From Moritella sp. JT01 (GTDB taxonomy: Bacteria; Pseudomonadota; Gammaproteobacteria; Enterobacterales; Moritellaceae), in NCBI RefSeq assembly GCF_001574435.1, contig NZ_LOCN01000003.1, positions 62,181 to 126,180 on the forward strand: 64,000 nucleotides of DNA, written 5' to 3'. The position numbers and the translations under genes are program-made. Below, piece by piece: positions 1-9,521 of this stretch (within the stretch, counting starts at the first letter, position 1; every line of letters starts with the position of its first letter). The notes under the pieces were generated by a model. The model was not told the DNA's origin. It saw only the letters and a list, made by a program, of their open reading frames with translations, and did not search any database.

Positions 1-753
<753 letters not shown>

Positions 754-767
754 GGAATAGTATTGTT

Positions 768-2051
768 ATGATCCCTTATGGTAAGCAGGATATTAACCAG
801 CAAGACATTGATGCGGTCATTGCCGTATTACAATCCGATTTTCTCACCCAAGGTCCACAAGTCCCTTTGTTTGAACAAGCATTAATCGCGCATACTGGCG
901 CTGACTATGCCGTGGCTTGTAACAGTGCGACATCGGCCTTGCATCTCGCTTGTTTAGCATTAGAACTCGGTGAGGGGGATTGGTTATGGACAACCCCTAT
1001 AACATTCGTCGCCTCGGCTAATTGTGGACTATATTGTGGTGCAAAAGTTGATTTTGTCGATATTGATCCTGCGACTTATAACCTTTGTCCAAAGGCGCTT
1101 GAAAAAAAGTTAATTACTGCAAAAGCACAAAACAAATTACCTAAAGTCGTTATTCCGGTGCACTTGTGTGGTCAATCCTGTGATATGGCCGCTATTCATG
1201 CATTATCATTACAATATGGTTTTAAGATCATTGAAGACGCCGCCCATGCCATTGGCGGGACTTACCAAGGTTCGCCGATCGGTTGTGGCCAATATGCCGA
1301 TATTACTGTGTTTAGCTTTCATCCCGTGAAAATTGTTACCACAGCAGAAGGTGGTGCGGCATTAACGAATCAACGTGCATTAGCCGATAAAATGATGCGG
1401 TTACGCAGCCATGGCATTACCCGTGATAAAACGTTAATGATGCCTATTTCAGGTTTCGACATTGATGAGCAGGGGGATTGGTATTACCAGCAACTGGAAC
1501 TTGGTTTTAATTACCGAATGACAGAGCTGCAAGCCGCGCTAGGCGTGAGCCAAATACAACGTTTGCAGGCGTTTGTGACTAAGCGTCGACGTCTTGCTAA
1601 TCGTTATAATACATTACTAGCTGATTTACCGTTAACGTTACCGACGCAGCTAGAAAAAACGAATTCGGCTTGGCACTTATATGTTGTCGGTCTGCAATTG
1701 GAACCCATGGACCTGTTGCAAAAAAACAGTGCTAAAAAGGACTTACTTAAGACGTCTTCGTCTCAGGCGTTCTTACCTAAAAATAAGGTGTTCAAGCAAT
1801 TACGTGAACTGGGGATTGGCGTTAACTTGCATTATATCCCTGTACATACTCAGCCTTATTATCAGCAAATGGGTTTTGCCTATGGCGATTTTCCTGTGGC
1901 TGAAAACTATTATCAGCAAGCACTCTCGTTACCGTTATTCCATGGAATGACTGATCAGCAGCAAGATGAAGTGGTGGCTGCATTACAGACTGTGTTAGTA
2001 CAGTCTGTATTAGTAAATAGTGTATTACTTATTGATGGCTCAAGGAATTAA
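768..2051 (+). CDS. pseC: UDP-4-amino-4,6-dideoxy-AltNAc aminotransferase
   Basis: PLP-dependent aminotransferase of the DegT/DnrJ/EryC1 family that aminates the PseB product at C4. The N-terminus (MIPYGKQDINQQDIDAV), the EDAAHAIGGTY segment and the presumed PLP lysine in FSFHPVKIVTTAEGG are all present, as is the PseC-type C-terminal GIGVNLHYIPVHTQPYY. At 427 residues it is longer than usual for the family. The excess appears to be a Lys/Ser-rich insert around residues 305-345 (QKNSAKKDLLKTSSSQAF), just before the conserved C-terminal block. The start ATG follows an AAGGA ribosome site. It is the second gene of the pse operon. Confidence 0.95.
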   Translation: MIPYGKQDINQQDIDAVIAVLQSDFLTQGPQVPLFEQALIAHTGADYAVACNSATSALHLACLALELGEGDWLWTTPITFVASANCGLYCGAKVDFVDIDPATYNLCPKALEKKLITAKAQNKLPKVVIPVHLCGQSCDMAAIHALSLQYGFKIIEDAAHAIGGTYQGSPIGCGQYADITVFSFHPVKIVTTAEGGAALTNQRALADKMMRLRSHGITRDKTLMMPISGFDIDEQGDWYYQQLELGFNYRMTELQAALGVSQIQRLQAFVTKRRRLANRYNTLLADLPLTLPTQLEKTNSAWHLYVVGLQLEPMDLLQKNSAKKDLLKTSSSQAFLPKNKVFKQLRELGIGVNLHYIPVHTQPYYQQMGFAYGDFPVAENYYQQALSLPLFHGMTDQQQDEVVAALQTVLVQSVLVNSVLLIDGSRN

Positions 2052-2052
2052 T

Positions 2053-2745
2053 ATGCACATCGCGATAATTCCAGCCCGCGGCGGTAGTAAACGTATTCCG
2101 CGTAAAAACATCAAATTATTTCATGGCAAGCCCATGATTGCTTATTCAATTGAAGCCGCGCAAAAATCAGGTTGTTTTGATAAAATTATTGTATCGACAG
2201 ATGATCAAGAGATTGCCGATATCGCCCGTGAACTTGGTGCTGAAGTGCCTTTTTTACGTCCTGCAGACATCGCGGATGATCATGCGTCGACGATGGATGT
2301 GATGGAACATGCCATTGACTGGTGTCAAAGTCATGGACTGAATGCCGAGTTTGTCTGCTGTATTTACGCCACCGCGCCTTTTATTACCCCTGCGTCATTA
2401 CAACGCGGCTTAACTGAAATGAAAACAAATAAATTCAGTTATGCTTTCACCGCGACAACATTTTCTTTTCCGATCCAGCGTGCTATTCGTCGAACGGGTG
2501 AAATGTTTGATGATCGTAATTTGACTATACGCTCACAAGATTTAGAAGAAGCCTTTCATGATGCGGGACAATTTTATTGGGGTAAACCCGAAGCTTTCGT
2601 TTGTCGTAAATCCGTGTTTAGTGATGATTCATATTTAATTTTATTGCCTCGCACTGTGGTTCAAGACATTGATAGTGAAGAAGACTGGCTGACAGCGGAA
2701 GTGATGTATCAAGTGATGAAATCCACGGGTGAGTGGCAGTTATAA
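2053..2745 (+). CDS. pseF: CMP-pseudaminic acid cytidylyltransferase
   Basis: Activates pseudaminic acid with CTP to give the nucleotide sugar used by flagellin glycosyltransferases. It has the N-terminal nucleotide-binding signature IPARGGSKRIPRKNIK and the later FHDAGQFYWG and IDSEEDW segments of the NeuA/PseF family; 230 residues is normal. I chose the ATG at 2053 because it follows an AAGGA ribosome site at 2042 and begins MHIAIIPARGG like the family; an in-frame ATG at 2020 lies inside the end of pseC. The stop codon overlaps the pseG start by one base (TAATG), suggesting translational coupling. Confidence 0.96.
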   Translation: MHIAIIPARGGSKRIPRKNIKLFHGKPMIAYSIEAAQKSGCFDKIIVSTDDQEIADIARELGAEVPFLRPADIADDHASTMDVMEHAIDWCQSHGLNAEFVCCIYATAPFITPASLQRGLTEMKTNKFSYAFTATTFSFPIQRAIRRTGEMFDDRNLTIRSQDLEEAFHDAGQFYWGKPEAFVCRKSVFSDDSYLILLPRTVVQDIDSEEDWLTAEVMYQVMKSTGEWQL

Positions 2746-3881
2746 TGAAGGTTACTTTTAGAGTCGATGCATCATTAACGATAGGCACTGGACATGTTAT
2801 GCGCTGCCTAACATTAGCGAATGTATTACGGCTGCGTGGACATCAGTGTACATTCGTTTGTGTGCAACATGCAGGCAATATGATCACTGCGATTAAGATG
2901 GCGGGTTTTCAGGTTCATCTGTTAGCTGCGCGGCATGGTCAGTATCAAATTAATGAACAAGAACCAAATAATTATGCGCAATGGCTCGGCTGTTCGCAGC
3001 ATGAAGATGCTAAGCAAACTAAGAATATATTGGCGTTTAATAACCAACCGTCACTTGAGAGTTTGGGGATGAAACCAGATTGGTTAGTGGTTGATAGTTA
3101 CGCGTTAAATCAACAATGGCAGAATCAATTTACTGGGTTTGGCATTAAAATATTTGTTATTGATGATTTAGCCGATCGGTTACATCAATGCGATCTATTA
3201 CTTGATCAAACCTTTGGTCGCGCAGCGCTTGATTATCGACACTTGGTTCCCGTGAAGAGTGAAATACTCGCCGGTGTCGACTATTGCTTATTACGTCCTG
3301 AATTTTTACAGCATAGACGTATCAATAATGACGTTAGCAGGACAGGGCTGCAAGTTAATAATAAATATCAGATATTGATAACACTTGGTGGTATTGATGA
3401 GCATAATGTCACTGAACGTATACTCACTATTTTTAATCAATTATCTTTGCTTAATACGCGCTTTGTTGTCGTGCTTGGGGTAAACAGTCCATGGCAAGCG
3501 CGAATAAAAACATTGGCTGTAAAATTGAACATCGCGGTCACTGTGCATGTCGGTGTTAATAATATGGCGGCATTAATGAGTCAATGTGACTTTGCGATCG
3601 GCGCTGCTGGGTCAACGACTTGGGAGCGCTGTTGTGTCGGTTTACCGTCTGCGTTGCTCGCCATTGCTGATAATCAAGAGTTTGCATTATCGGTGTTAGC
3701 GAATGAAGGCATAGTGGCCAAATTTGATCTGGGTACGTTAGAAGAGGATATTAAGTCCTTTTTCTATGATAAAAATAAAGACGAAATTATTTCAACGTTA
3801 ACTGCTCACTGTAAGCGACTGGTTGATGGTGCCGGGTGTAGGCGGGTTGTCGATAAAATGGAGAGTATGCATGCACTGTAA
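2745..3881 (+). CDS. pseG: UDP-2,4-diacetamido-2,4,6-trideoxy-beta-L-altropyranose hydrolase
   Basis: Removes UDP from the di-N-acetylated altrose derivative before condensation with phosphoenolpyruvate. It has the N-terminal loop FRVDASLTIGTGHVMRCL containing the catalytic His of the family, and the C-terminal GAAGSTTWERCCVGLPS nucleotide-binding segment of GT-B-like folds. The length of 378 residues is slightly above the usual size. The ATG overlaps the pseF stop by one base. The gene's end overlaps the start of pseH by 11 bases, so the whole block is probably translated as a coupled unit. Confidence 0.95.
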   Translation: MKVTFRVDASLTIGTGHVMRCLTLANVLRLRGHQCTFVCVQHAGNMITAIKMAGFQVHLLAARHGQYQINEQEPNNYAQWLGCSQHEDAKQTKNILAFNNQPSLESLGMKPDWLVVDSYALNQQWQNQFTGFGIKIFVIDDLADRLHQCDLLLDQTFGRAALDYRHLVPVKSEILAGVDYCLLRPEFLQHRRINNDVSRTGLQVNNKYQILITLGGIDEHNVTERILTIFNQLSLLNTRFVVVLGVNSPWQARIKTLAVKLNIAVTVHVGVNNMAALMSQCDFAIGAAGSTTWERCCVGLPSALLAIADNQEFALSVLANEGIVAKFDLGTLEEDIKSFFYDKNKDEIISTLTAHCKRLVDGAGCRRVVDKMESMHAL

Positions 3882-4827
3882 CCTTCGGAAAATGCAAGAA
3901 AGTGATTTAGCCTTGGTATTAGAATGGCGTAATCGAGATGAAGTTAGGCACAATATGTATACTAACGCCATTATCAGTATGGAAGCGCATATAGGCTGGT
4001 GGCATAGAGAAAGTGTGAATAGTGCCACGCATTTACTGATTGCAGATGTGGATGGTAAAGCCGCTGGTGTGGTTAACTTTACGCATTATACCGGTGAAGC
4101 TGGCATTGCTTCATGGGCTTTTTACACTGGTGATAGCCGAGTCCGTGGTATTGGCAGTTTAATGGAAGTTGCGGCACTTGAATATGCATTCGAGGTGCTA
4201 AAGGTAAGACGCCTAGAATGTGAAGTACTGGCGTTTAATTATCCTGTCGTTCGATTCCATCGTAAGTTTGGCTTTAAAGTTGAAGGTATTAAGCAACAAG
4301 CTTATCAACGTGATGGGGAGTGCTACGATATATATAGCTTAGCGATGTTGGCTGAACATTGGCGCTTTAACCAGAGTGTAGCAAAAGCAAAGACCGTGAA
4401 TAAAATCCCCAAAATTATCAGTAAAACTGCCTTTATCAGTGATGGGATGGTCGCAAAATTTGCGGACTTGAGTGATGATCATAACCCTATCCATTTTGAG
4501 GATGAAGCGGCTAAAATGCATGGTTTTGATGGCCGTATTTGTCATGGCATGCTAGCGAGTAGTTTATTTTCTGGGTTGTTTGCATCGTCTGACTTTGGCG
4601 CTGGGACTATTTATCTTGCACAAAGTTTAAAATTTACAAATCCCATCAGGGTTAATTCAGAGGTTACTGTCACGGGTAAACTCTTGTCTCAAATCGGCCG
4701 CAAAGTGATATTAGAAACCACTATATCGTCAGGCGAACAGGTGTGTATTCGGGGTGAAGCCGAGATTCTGTTAGCAAATGAAACCGCCACTGAATTAACA
4801 AGTGAAGTAGCCAAGGATATTGTGTGA
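3871..4827 (+). CDS. pseH: PseH N-acetyltransferase fused to a PhaJ/MaoC-type (R)-enoyl-CoA hydratase domain
   Basis: Residues 1-170 are a GNAT acyltransferase of the PseH type (ESDLALVLEWRN, acetyl-CoA loop near SRVRGIGSLMEV, FHRKFGFKVEG), which acylates the 4-amino group of the pseudaminic acid precursor. After a linker rich in Lys and Ala (about 171-184), residues 185-305 form a hot-dog domain closely resembling PhaJ (R)-specific enoyl-CoA hydratases. The hydratase motif SDDHNPIH supplies the expected Asp203 and His208, and GRICHGMLASSLFSGL follows. Ordinary PseH ends after the GNAT domain, at roughly 160-180 residues. The start at 3871 overlaps pseG; the TGA overlaps the GTG start of pseI. 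The fusion is seen directly; that the second domain makes a hydroxyacyl-CoA for the first is inference. Confidence 0.93.
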   Translation: MHCNLRKMQESDLALVLEWRNRDEVRHNMYTNAIISMEAHIGWWHRESVNSATHLLIADVDGKAAGVVNFTHYTGEAGIASWAFYTGDSRVRGIGSLMEVAALEYAFEVLKVRRLECEVLAFNYPVVRFHRKFGFKVEGIKQQAYQRDGECYDIYSLAMLAEHWRFNQSVAKAKTVNKIPKIISKTAFISDGMVAKFADLSDDHNPIHFEDEAAKMHGFDGRICHGMLASSLFSGLFASSDFGAGTIYLAQSLKFTNPIRVNSEVTVTGKLLSQIGRKVILETTISSGEQVCIRGEAEILLANETATELTSEVAKDIV

Positions 4828-5879
4828 GCATTGAAACCGAAATAACAATTGATGGTCGTAAAATTGGCCCTGCACATCGTCCTTATATTATTGCTGAATT
4901 GTCCGCCAATCATAATGGCGACATCAATCGTGCTTTTGCAATAATGGAAGCGGCTAAAGAAGCGGGTGCTGATGCGATAAAATTACAAACTTATACCCAA
5001 GATACGATAACGATGGACTGCGACAGTGATGAGTTCCAAATCAAGGGGGGCTTGTGGCACGGACAAAGTTTATATCAGTTGTATACCAGTGCGCATATGC
5101 CGTGGGAATGGCACCAACCATTATTTGCGAAAGCGAAAGAACTCGATATTACTATTTTTAGTTCGCCTTTTGATTTTACTGCGGTGGATTTATTAGAACA
5201 ACTGGATGCACCAGCGTACAAAATTGCCTCATTCGAGGTTGTTGATTTACCCTTAATTAAACGGGTTGCGCAAACCGGTAAACCGATGATTATTTCAACC
5301 GGCATGGCGGATCAACACGAGATTGAACTCGCGATACAAACAGCTAAAGATAATGGTTGTGATGAGTTGGTGGTATTGCATTGTGTGAGTGGTTACCCAG
5401 CGCCGGCAGCGCAATATAATCTACGTACAATCGCTGATATTAGTCAACGTTTTGACGTGCTAGCAGGGTTATCTGATCATACCATTGATAATGCAACCGC
5501 GGTTGTTTCTGTTGCTTTCGGTGCTTGTGTTATTGAAAAACACGTGACTTTAGATCGTAGTGCGGGCGGTGCGGATGATAGTTTCTCTCTTGAACCGGAT
5601 GAATTAGCGCGGCTTTGTCGTGATACCTATACCGCTTGGCAAGCAATGGGGAACGTAAATTATCAGCGCACACCAGCAGAGCAAGGTAACGTTAAATTTC
5701 GTCGCTCGTTATATGTCGTTAAGGATATTGCCGCTGGTGAGTTACTTACAGCGGATAATGTTCGCAGTATTCGTCCTGGTTTTGGTTTGGAACCAAAGTA
5801 TTATGAGCAAGTATTAGGAAAAAAAGCTAACGTTATAATATCTAAAGGTACGGCGCTGAGTTTCGGACTAATAAGTTAG
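4824..5879 (+). CDS. pseI: pseudaminic acid synthase
   Basis: Condenses the trideoxy-altrose intermediate with phosphoenolpyruvate to form pseudaminic acid. Residues about 15-270 form the NeuB-type barrel (PYIIAELSANHNGD, KLQTYTQDTIT, SSPFDFTAVDLLE, LSDHT, VIEKHVTLDR), and the C-terminus is an antifreeze-like SAF domain (RRSLYVVKDIAAGE). Its 351 residues are typical. Translation starts at a GTG that shares four bases with the pseH stop (GTGA). It is the last gene of the pse operon and is followed by a strong bidirectional hairpin terminator. Confidence 0.96.
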   Translation: MSIETEITIDGRKIGPAHRPYIIAELSANHNGDINRAFAIMEAAKEAGADAIKLQTYTQDTITMDCDSDEFQIKGGLWHGQSLYQLYTSAHMPWEWHQPLFAKAKELDITIFSSPFDFTAVDLLEQLDAPAYKIASFEVVDLPLIKRVAQTGKPMIISTGMADQHEIELAIQTAKDNGCDELVVLHCVSGYPAPAAQYNLRTIADISQRFDVLAGLSDHTIDNATAVVSVAFGACVIEKHVTLDRSAGGADDSFSLEPDELARLCRDTYTAWQAMGNVNYQRTPAEQGNVKFRRSLYVVKDIAAGELLTADNVRSIRPGFGLEPKYYEQVLGKKANVIISKGTALSFGLIS

Positions 5880-5903
5880 AGGAACGGTGAGTATTGTGAA
5901 TCT

Positions 5904-5945
5904 TAGTTACACTAACTGCGTCTGCAGCTAGTGTAACTATTTTAT
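5904..5945. terminator. bidirectional terminator between pseI and the glycosyltransferase
   Basis: A perfect 11-base inverted repeat (tagttacacta, 5904-5914, against 5929-5939) with an inner ctgc/gcag pairing and a following T-rich tract. It lies between two convergent genes and probably ends both transcripts. Confidence 0.85.
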
Positions 5946-5947
5946 TG

Positions 5948-7033
5948 TTAATCCAATAACGACTCAAAGTATTTGATATGCTCATCAACTGTGCGTTCAG
6001 CAGTGAATAGCTTGGCTAAACGCTGTTTACAAGCCACAGACATATCGCTGACAATCGCTTCGTTGTTATATAAATATTCAATTTTATCTGCAATGGCTAA
6101 TGCATCTTTGACTGGTACAATACAGCCATTAACACCGTCTACTACAACTTCTTTACTACCGCCTGTTACAGTCACAATTGAAGGTACGCCATAACTCATC
6201 GCTTCCATTACCGTTCTTGGTAATCCTTCACCACTGATTGAGGCTTGAACTAAAATATTACACGCAGCCATTAATTCTGGCGCATCGGTACGGTAGCCGG
6301 TAACGTGGATACGATTACCTAATGCAGAGTTTTTTATTGCACTAAGATAAGGTTCTTTATCCATGCCTGAGCCAACCAGTAATAGATGAAAATTGTCTAA
6401 ATGGGCAACTTTATTTACTGCTTCAAGTAATACTGATAAACCTTTAGTTGGTCTAACATTAGCAACCGCAATAGCAACGAAAGCCCCCTCTGGAATACCA
6501 AATTCAGAGAGATCACTAGGTTGGGACTGGTACCAAGCCGGATCATGACCTTTATAAATCGTGACTACTTTATCCTTGTTTTTCCATACTTGCGCTTGAA
6601 TATCTTCGGTTACCGCATTAGATACACAAATGATACCGTCAACGCGAGGGTGTAAGTGGGTTAAGTAAGCACTTGGATCATGGCGATATAACCCGCCTGT
6701 AGTACCTCGATAATTAACCATTTTAACAGGGAAGCCGATACACGCAAACGCGGCGTTTGGAATTGTTTTAGAGTTTAGTGCATAAACAATATCGTAATCG
6801 CCTGTACGTAATTCAGCTCTGATCATTTTAATCGTGTTTAAACAGATTTTTTTGGTCGGGTATTGTTCAATTACCTTGATCCCGAGGTTTTCAAAAATTG
6901 GCGTGTAAGCAGAGTTTGGTCGAGTAAATACCGTTATATCATGACCTTTATTCGCAAGACCTATGGTTATCATTACCTCTGGTCGAATTGCATTTGAAGT
7001 CTTGAGATAATCACCCACAACCAAAATTTTCAT
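5948..7033 (-). CDS. glycosyltransferase family 4 (GT-B fold)
   Basis: A 361-residue retaining glycosyltransferase. The N-terminal half starts MKILVVGDYLKTSNAIRPEV and contains VNYRGTTGG. The C-terminal nucleotide-sugar-binding half has VANVRPTKGLSVLLEAV and the E-x7-E type signature in QASISGEGLPRTVMEAMSYG. No membrane segment is seen, so it is probably a cytosolic or membrane-associated enzyme adding a sugar to a lipid- or protein-linked glycan. It lies between the pse operon and the UDP-uronate genes, so a role in capsule, O-antigen or flagellin glycan assembly is inferred; donor and acceptor cannot be told from sequence. It is transcribed towards pseI. Confidence 0.88.
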   Translation of the reverse strand: MKILVVGDYLKTSNAIRPEVMITIGLANKGHDITVFTRPNSAYTPIFENLGIKVIEQYPTKKICLNTIKMIRAELRTGDYDIVYALNSKTIPNAAFACIGFPVKMVNYRGTTGGLYRHDPSAYLTHLHPRVDGIICVSNAVTEDIQAQVWKNKDKVVTIYKGHDPAWYQSQPSDLSEFGIPEGAFVAIAVANVRPTKGLSVLLEAVNKVAHLDNFHLLLVGSGMDKEPYLSAIKNSALGNRIHVTGYRTDAPELMAACNILVQASISGEGLPRTVMEAMSYGVPSIVTVTGGSKEVVVDGVNGCIVPVKDALAIADKIEYLYNNEAIVSDMSVACKQRLAKLFTAERTVDEHIKYFESLLD

Positions 7034-7233
7034 ATACAGCCTTATTTAATATAAATTACAGAATTAAGCAGGAGATAATAACATATTGTACATTTTCACA
7101 GATAGAGTCGACGACGAAATGCATCCTGCTTTAATAATAGTATCGTATTAAGATGATGTTGTTTGGCTATAGTTATTATTTTACTGTTAGAATATAAGGA
7201 TATATTATTTCCATCCATAATCAGGTCAACATC
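7034..7233. promoter_or_regulatory. divergent promoter region between glycosyltransferase and ugd
   Basis: A 200-base AT-rich gap between divergent genes, so it must hold both promoters. It contains an imperfect inverted repeat (attaagcagga at 7063-7073, tcctgctttaat at 7123-7134) about 50 bases apart, which could be a regulator site. No ops or JUMPstart-like element was recognised. Confidence 0.5.
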
Positions 7234-8400
7234 ATGAACATTACCATTGCCGGTACAGGTTACGTTGGTTTATCAAATGCGGTGTTATTAGCACAGCATA
7301 ATCGCGTGATAGCGTTAGATATTATTGCTGAAAAAGTAAATCTTATTAATGCTAAAAAATCGCCGATTTCCGATAACGAAATTGAAGATTTCCTTGCCAA
7401 TAAAGCACTTGATCTAACCGCGACGACTGACAAAGAACTTGCTTATAGTAATGCTGATTATGTGATTATCGCAACACCGACAGATTATGACGTGGTGCAT
7501 AATTATTTTAATACCAAGTCTGTTGAAGCTGTGATTAAAGATGTAATGGCGATTAACCCAAATGCAATAATGGTGATTAAATCGACGGTACCGGTTGGTT
7601 ATACCAAAGAAGTCAAACAACGCCTAGGCTGCGATAATATCTTGTTCTCTCCTGAGTTTTTACGTGAAGGCAGTGCCTTATACGATAACTTACACCCATC
7701 ACGTATTATTGTTGGTGAACAGTCTGAGCGTGCACAAGTGTTTGCTGGTCTGTTAATGCAAGGTGCGGTTAAAACTGACATCGATGTGTTGTTTACTGAT
7801 TCTACCGAAGCGGAAGCGGTTAAACTGTTCTCTAATACTTATTTGGCGATGCGGGTGGCTTATTTCAATGAGCTGGATAGTTATGCCGAAACCCACGATT
7901 TAGATACCCGTCAGATCATACAAGGCGTAGGCTTAGACCCGCGTATTGGTAGCCATTATAATAATCCGTCATTTGGCTATGGTGGTTACTGCTTACCAAA
8001 AGATACCAAGCAATTACGTGCGAACTATGAAAATGTACCAAACAGTTTAATCAGTGCCATTGTTGATGCTAATTCGACACGTAAAGATCATATTGCCGAT
8101 GCTATTATTGCGAAAAATCCGCAAGTGGTTGGTGTTTATCGTTTGATCATGAAATCGGGTTCGGATAATTTCCGCGCTTCATCGATTCAAGGCATCATGA
8201 AGCGAATTAAAGCGAAAGGTATCAAGGTCGTGGTATATGAGCCGGTATTGACTGAAAGCGAATTCTTTAAATCACCGGTATTGACGGACCTGAATGAATT
8301 TAAAGCCCTTTCTGATGTCATAGTATCGAACCGTTTAGCGGACGAACTGCTTGATGTTGCGGATAAAGTCTATACTCGTGACCTATTTGGTAATGATTAG
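7234..8400 (+). CDS. ugd: UDP-glucose 6-dehydrogenase
   Basis: Oxidises UDP-glucose to UDP-glucuronate with two NAD molecules. The N-terminal Rossmann motif ([18 protein letters not shown]), the [13 protein letters not shown] segment and the catalytic-cysteine motif [14 protein letters not shown] are all present, followed by the C-terminal UDP-binding domain. The length (388 residues) matches the short bacterial Ugd class. It precedes a UDP-glucuronate 4-epimerase and galU in the same direction, giving a complete route from glucose-1-phosphate to UDP-galacturonate. Confidence 0.96.
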   Translation: MNITIAGTGYVGLSNAVLLAQHNRVIALDIIAEKVNLINAKKSPISDNEIEDFLANKALDLTATTDKELAYSNADYVIIATPTDYDVVHNYFNTKSVEAVIKDVMAINPNAIMVIKSTVPVGYTKEVKQRLGCDNILFSPEFLREGSALYDNLHPSRIIVGEQSERAQVFAGLLMQGAVKTDIDVLFTDSTEAEAVKLFSNTYLAMRVAYFNELDSYAETHDLDTRQIIQGVGLDPRIGSHYNNPSFGYGGYCLPKDTKQLRANYENVPNSLISAIVDANSTRKDHIADAIIAKNPQVVGVYRLIMKSGSDNFRASSIQGIMKRIKAKGIKVVVYEPVLTESEFFKSPVLTDLNEFKALSDVIVSNRLADELLDVADKVYTRDLFGND

Positions 8401-8462
8401 ATTGCTCATGATTAAGTCAGTAAAATTACACTTATTATCCGAATTCAGGAAGTGAAAAATAA

Positions 8463-9470
8463 ATGAAATATTTAATTACAGGCGCCGCTGGATTTATTGG
8501 CTCGCGCTGTGCCGAATTATTATGTCAACAAGGCCACCATGTTATTGGTGTTGATAATCTAAATGATTATTACGATGTAAATTTAAAGCATGCTCGTTTA
8601 GCGAATACGACTAAATCGGCTCTATTTACGTTTATTGAACTCGACCTTGCCGATCGTGACGGTGTTGCGGCGTTGTTTGCTGAACATCAATTTGATCGCG
8701 TGATCCACCTTGCGGCTCAAGCGGGTGTACGTTATTCCATTGATAATCCAATGGCGTATGCCGACAGCAATTTAACCGGCTTCTTAACGGTATTAGAAGG
8801 TTGCCGTAATAATAAAGTGAAGCATTTAGTCTATGCATCATCAAGCTCTGTGTATGGCTTGAATAACAAAACCCCGTTTAGTACCAGTGATAGTGTTGAC
8901 CATCCCATCTCACTGTATGCGGCATCCAAAAAATCAAATGAATTAATGGCGCATACCTATTCACATTTATATGGTATGCCGACAACTGGCTTGCGCTTCT
9001 TTACTGTGTATGGTCCTTGGGGTCGTCCGGATATGGCGTTATTCAAGTTTACCAAGGCAATTATTGCTGGTGAAACCATTGATGTGTATAACAATGGCGA
9101 TATGTTACGTGATTTTACTTACATTGATGATATCGTTGCAGGGGTATTACAAATTCAAGATGTAATCCCCACACTGGATGCGGACTGGAAAGTTGAAACG
9201 GGAAGTCCCGCAACCAGCAGTGCGCCTTATCGAGTGTATAATATTGGCCACGGTAGTCCGGTTAAATTAATGGATTACATTGAAGCGTTAGAAGATTCTT
9301 TAGGTATTAAAGCCAAGAAAAACTTTATGCCTATGCAGCCGGGTGATGTCTACGCGACGTATGCCGATACCCAGGATTTATTTGCAGTTACTGGTTACAC
9401 ATCGAAAGTAAAAGTACAAGAAGGCGTGAAAGCCTTTGTCGATTGGTATCGCGACTTTTATAACGTATAA
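8463..9470 (+). CDS. UDP-glucuronate 4-epimerase
   Basis: An extended short-chain dehydrogenase that interconverts UDP-glucuronate and UDP-galacturonate. It shows the GAAGFIGSRCAELL nucleotide-binding motif, the catalytic SSSSVYG serine region and the YAASKKSNE Tyr/Lys pair. The VDNLNDYYDVNLKHARL segment is characteristic of the CapI/LpsL/WbnF type rather than GalE. Its 335 residues are normal. It sits between ugd and galU, whose product feeds the pathway. The exact substrate is assigned by subfamily resemblance and context. Confidence 0.9.
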   Translation: MKYLITGAAGFIGSRCAELLCQQGHHVIGVDNLNDYYDVNLKHARLANTTKSALFTFIELDLADRDGVAALFAEHQFDRVIHLAAQAGVRYSIDNPMAYADSNLTGFLTVLEGCRNNKVKHLVYASSSSVYGLNNKTPFSTSDSVDHPISLYAASKKSNELMAHTYSHLYGMPTTGLRFFTVYGPWGRPDMALFKFTKAIIAGETIDVYNNGDMLRDFTYIDDIVAGVLQIQDVIPTLDADWKVETGSPATSSAPYRVYNIGHGSPVKLMDYIEALEDSLGIKAKKNFMPMQPGDVYATYADTQDLFAVTGYTSKVKVQEGVKAFVDWYRDFYNV

Positions 9471-9521
9471 ACTACACTGTATATAAAAAGTACCGTATAT
9501 GAGTACAAAAAGGATAATACT

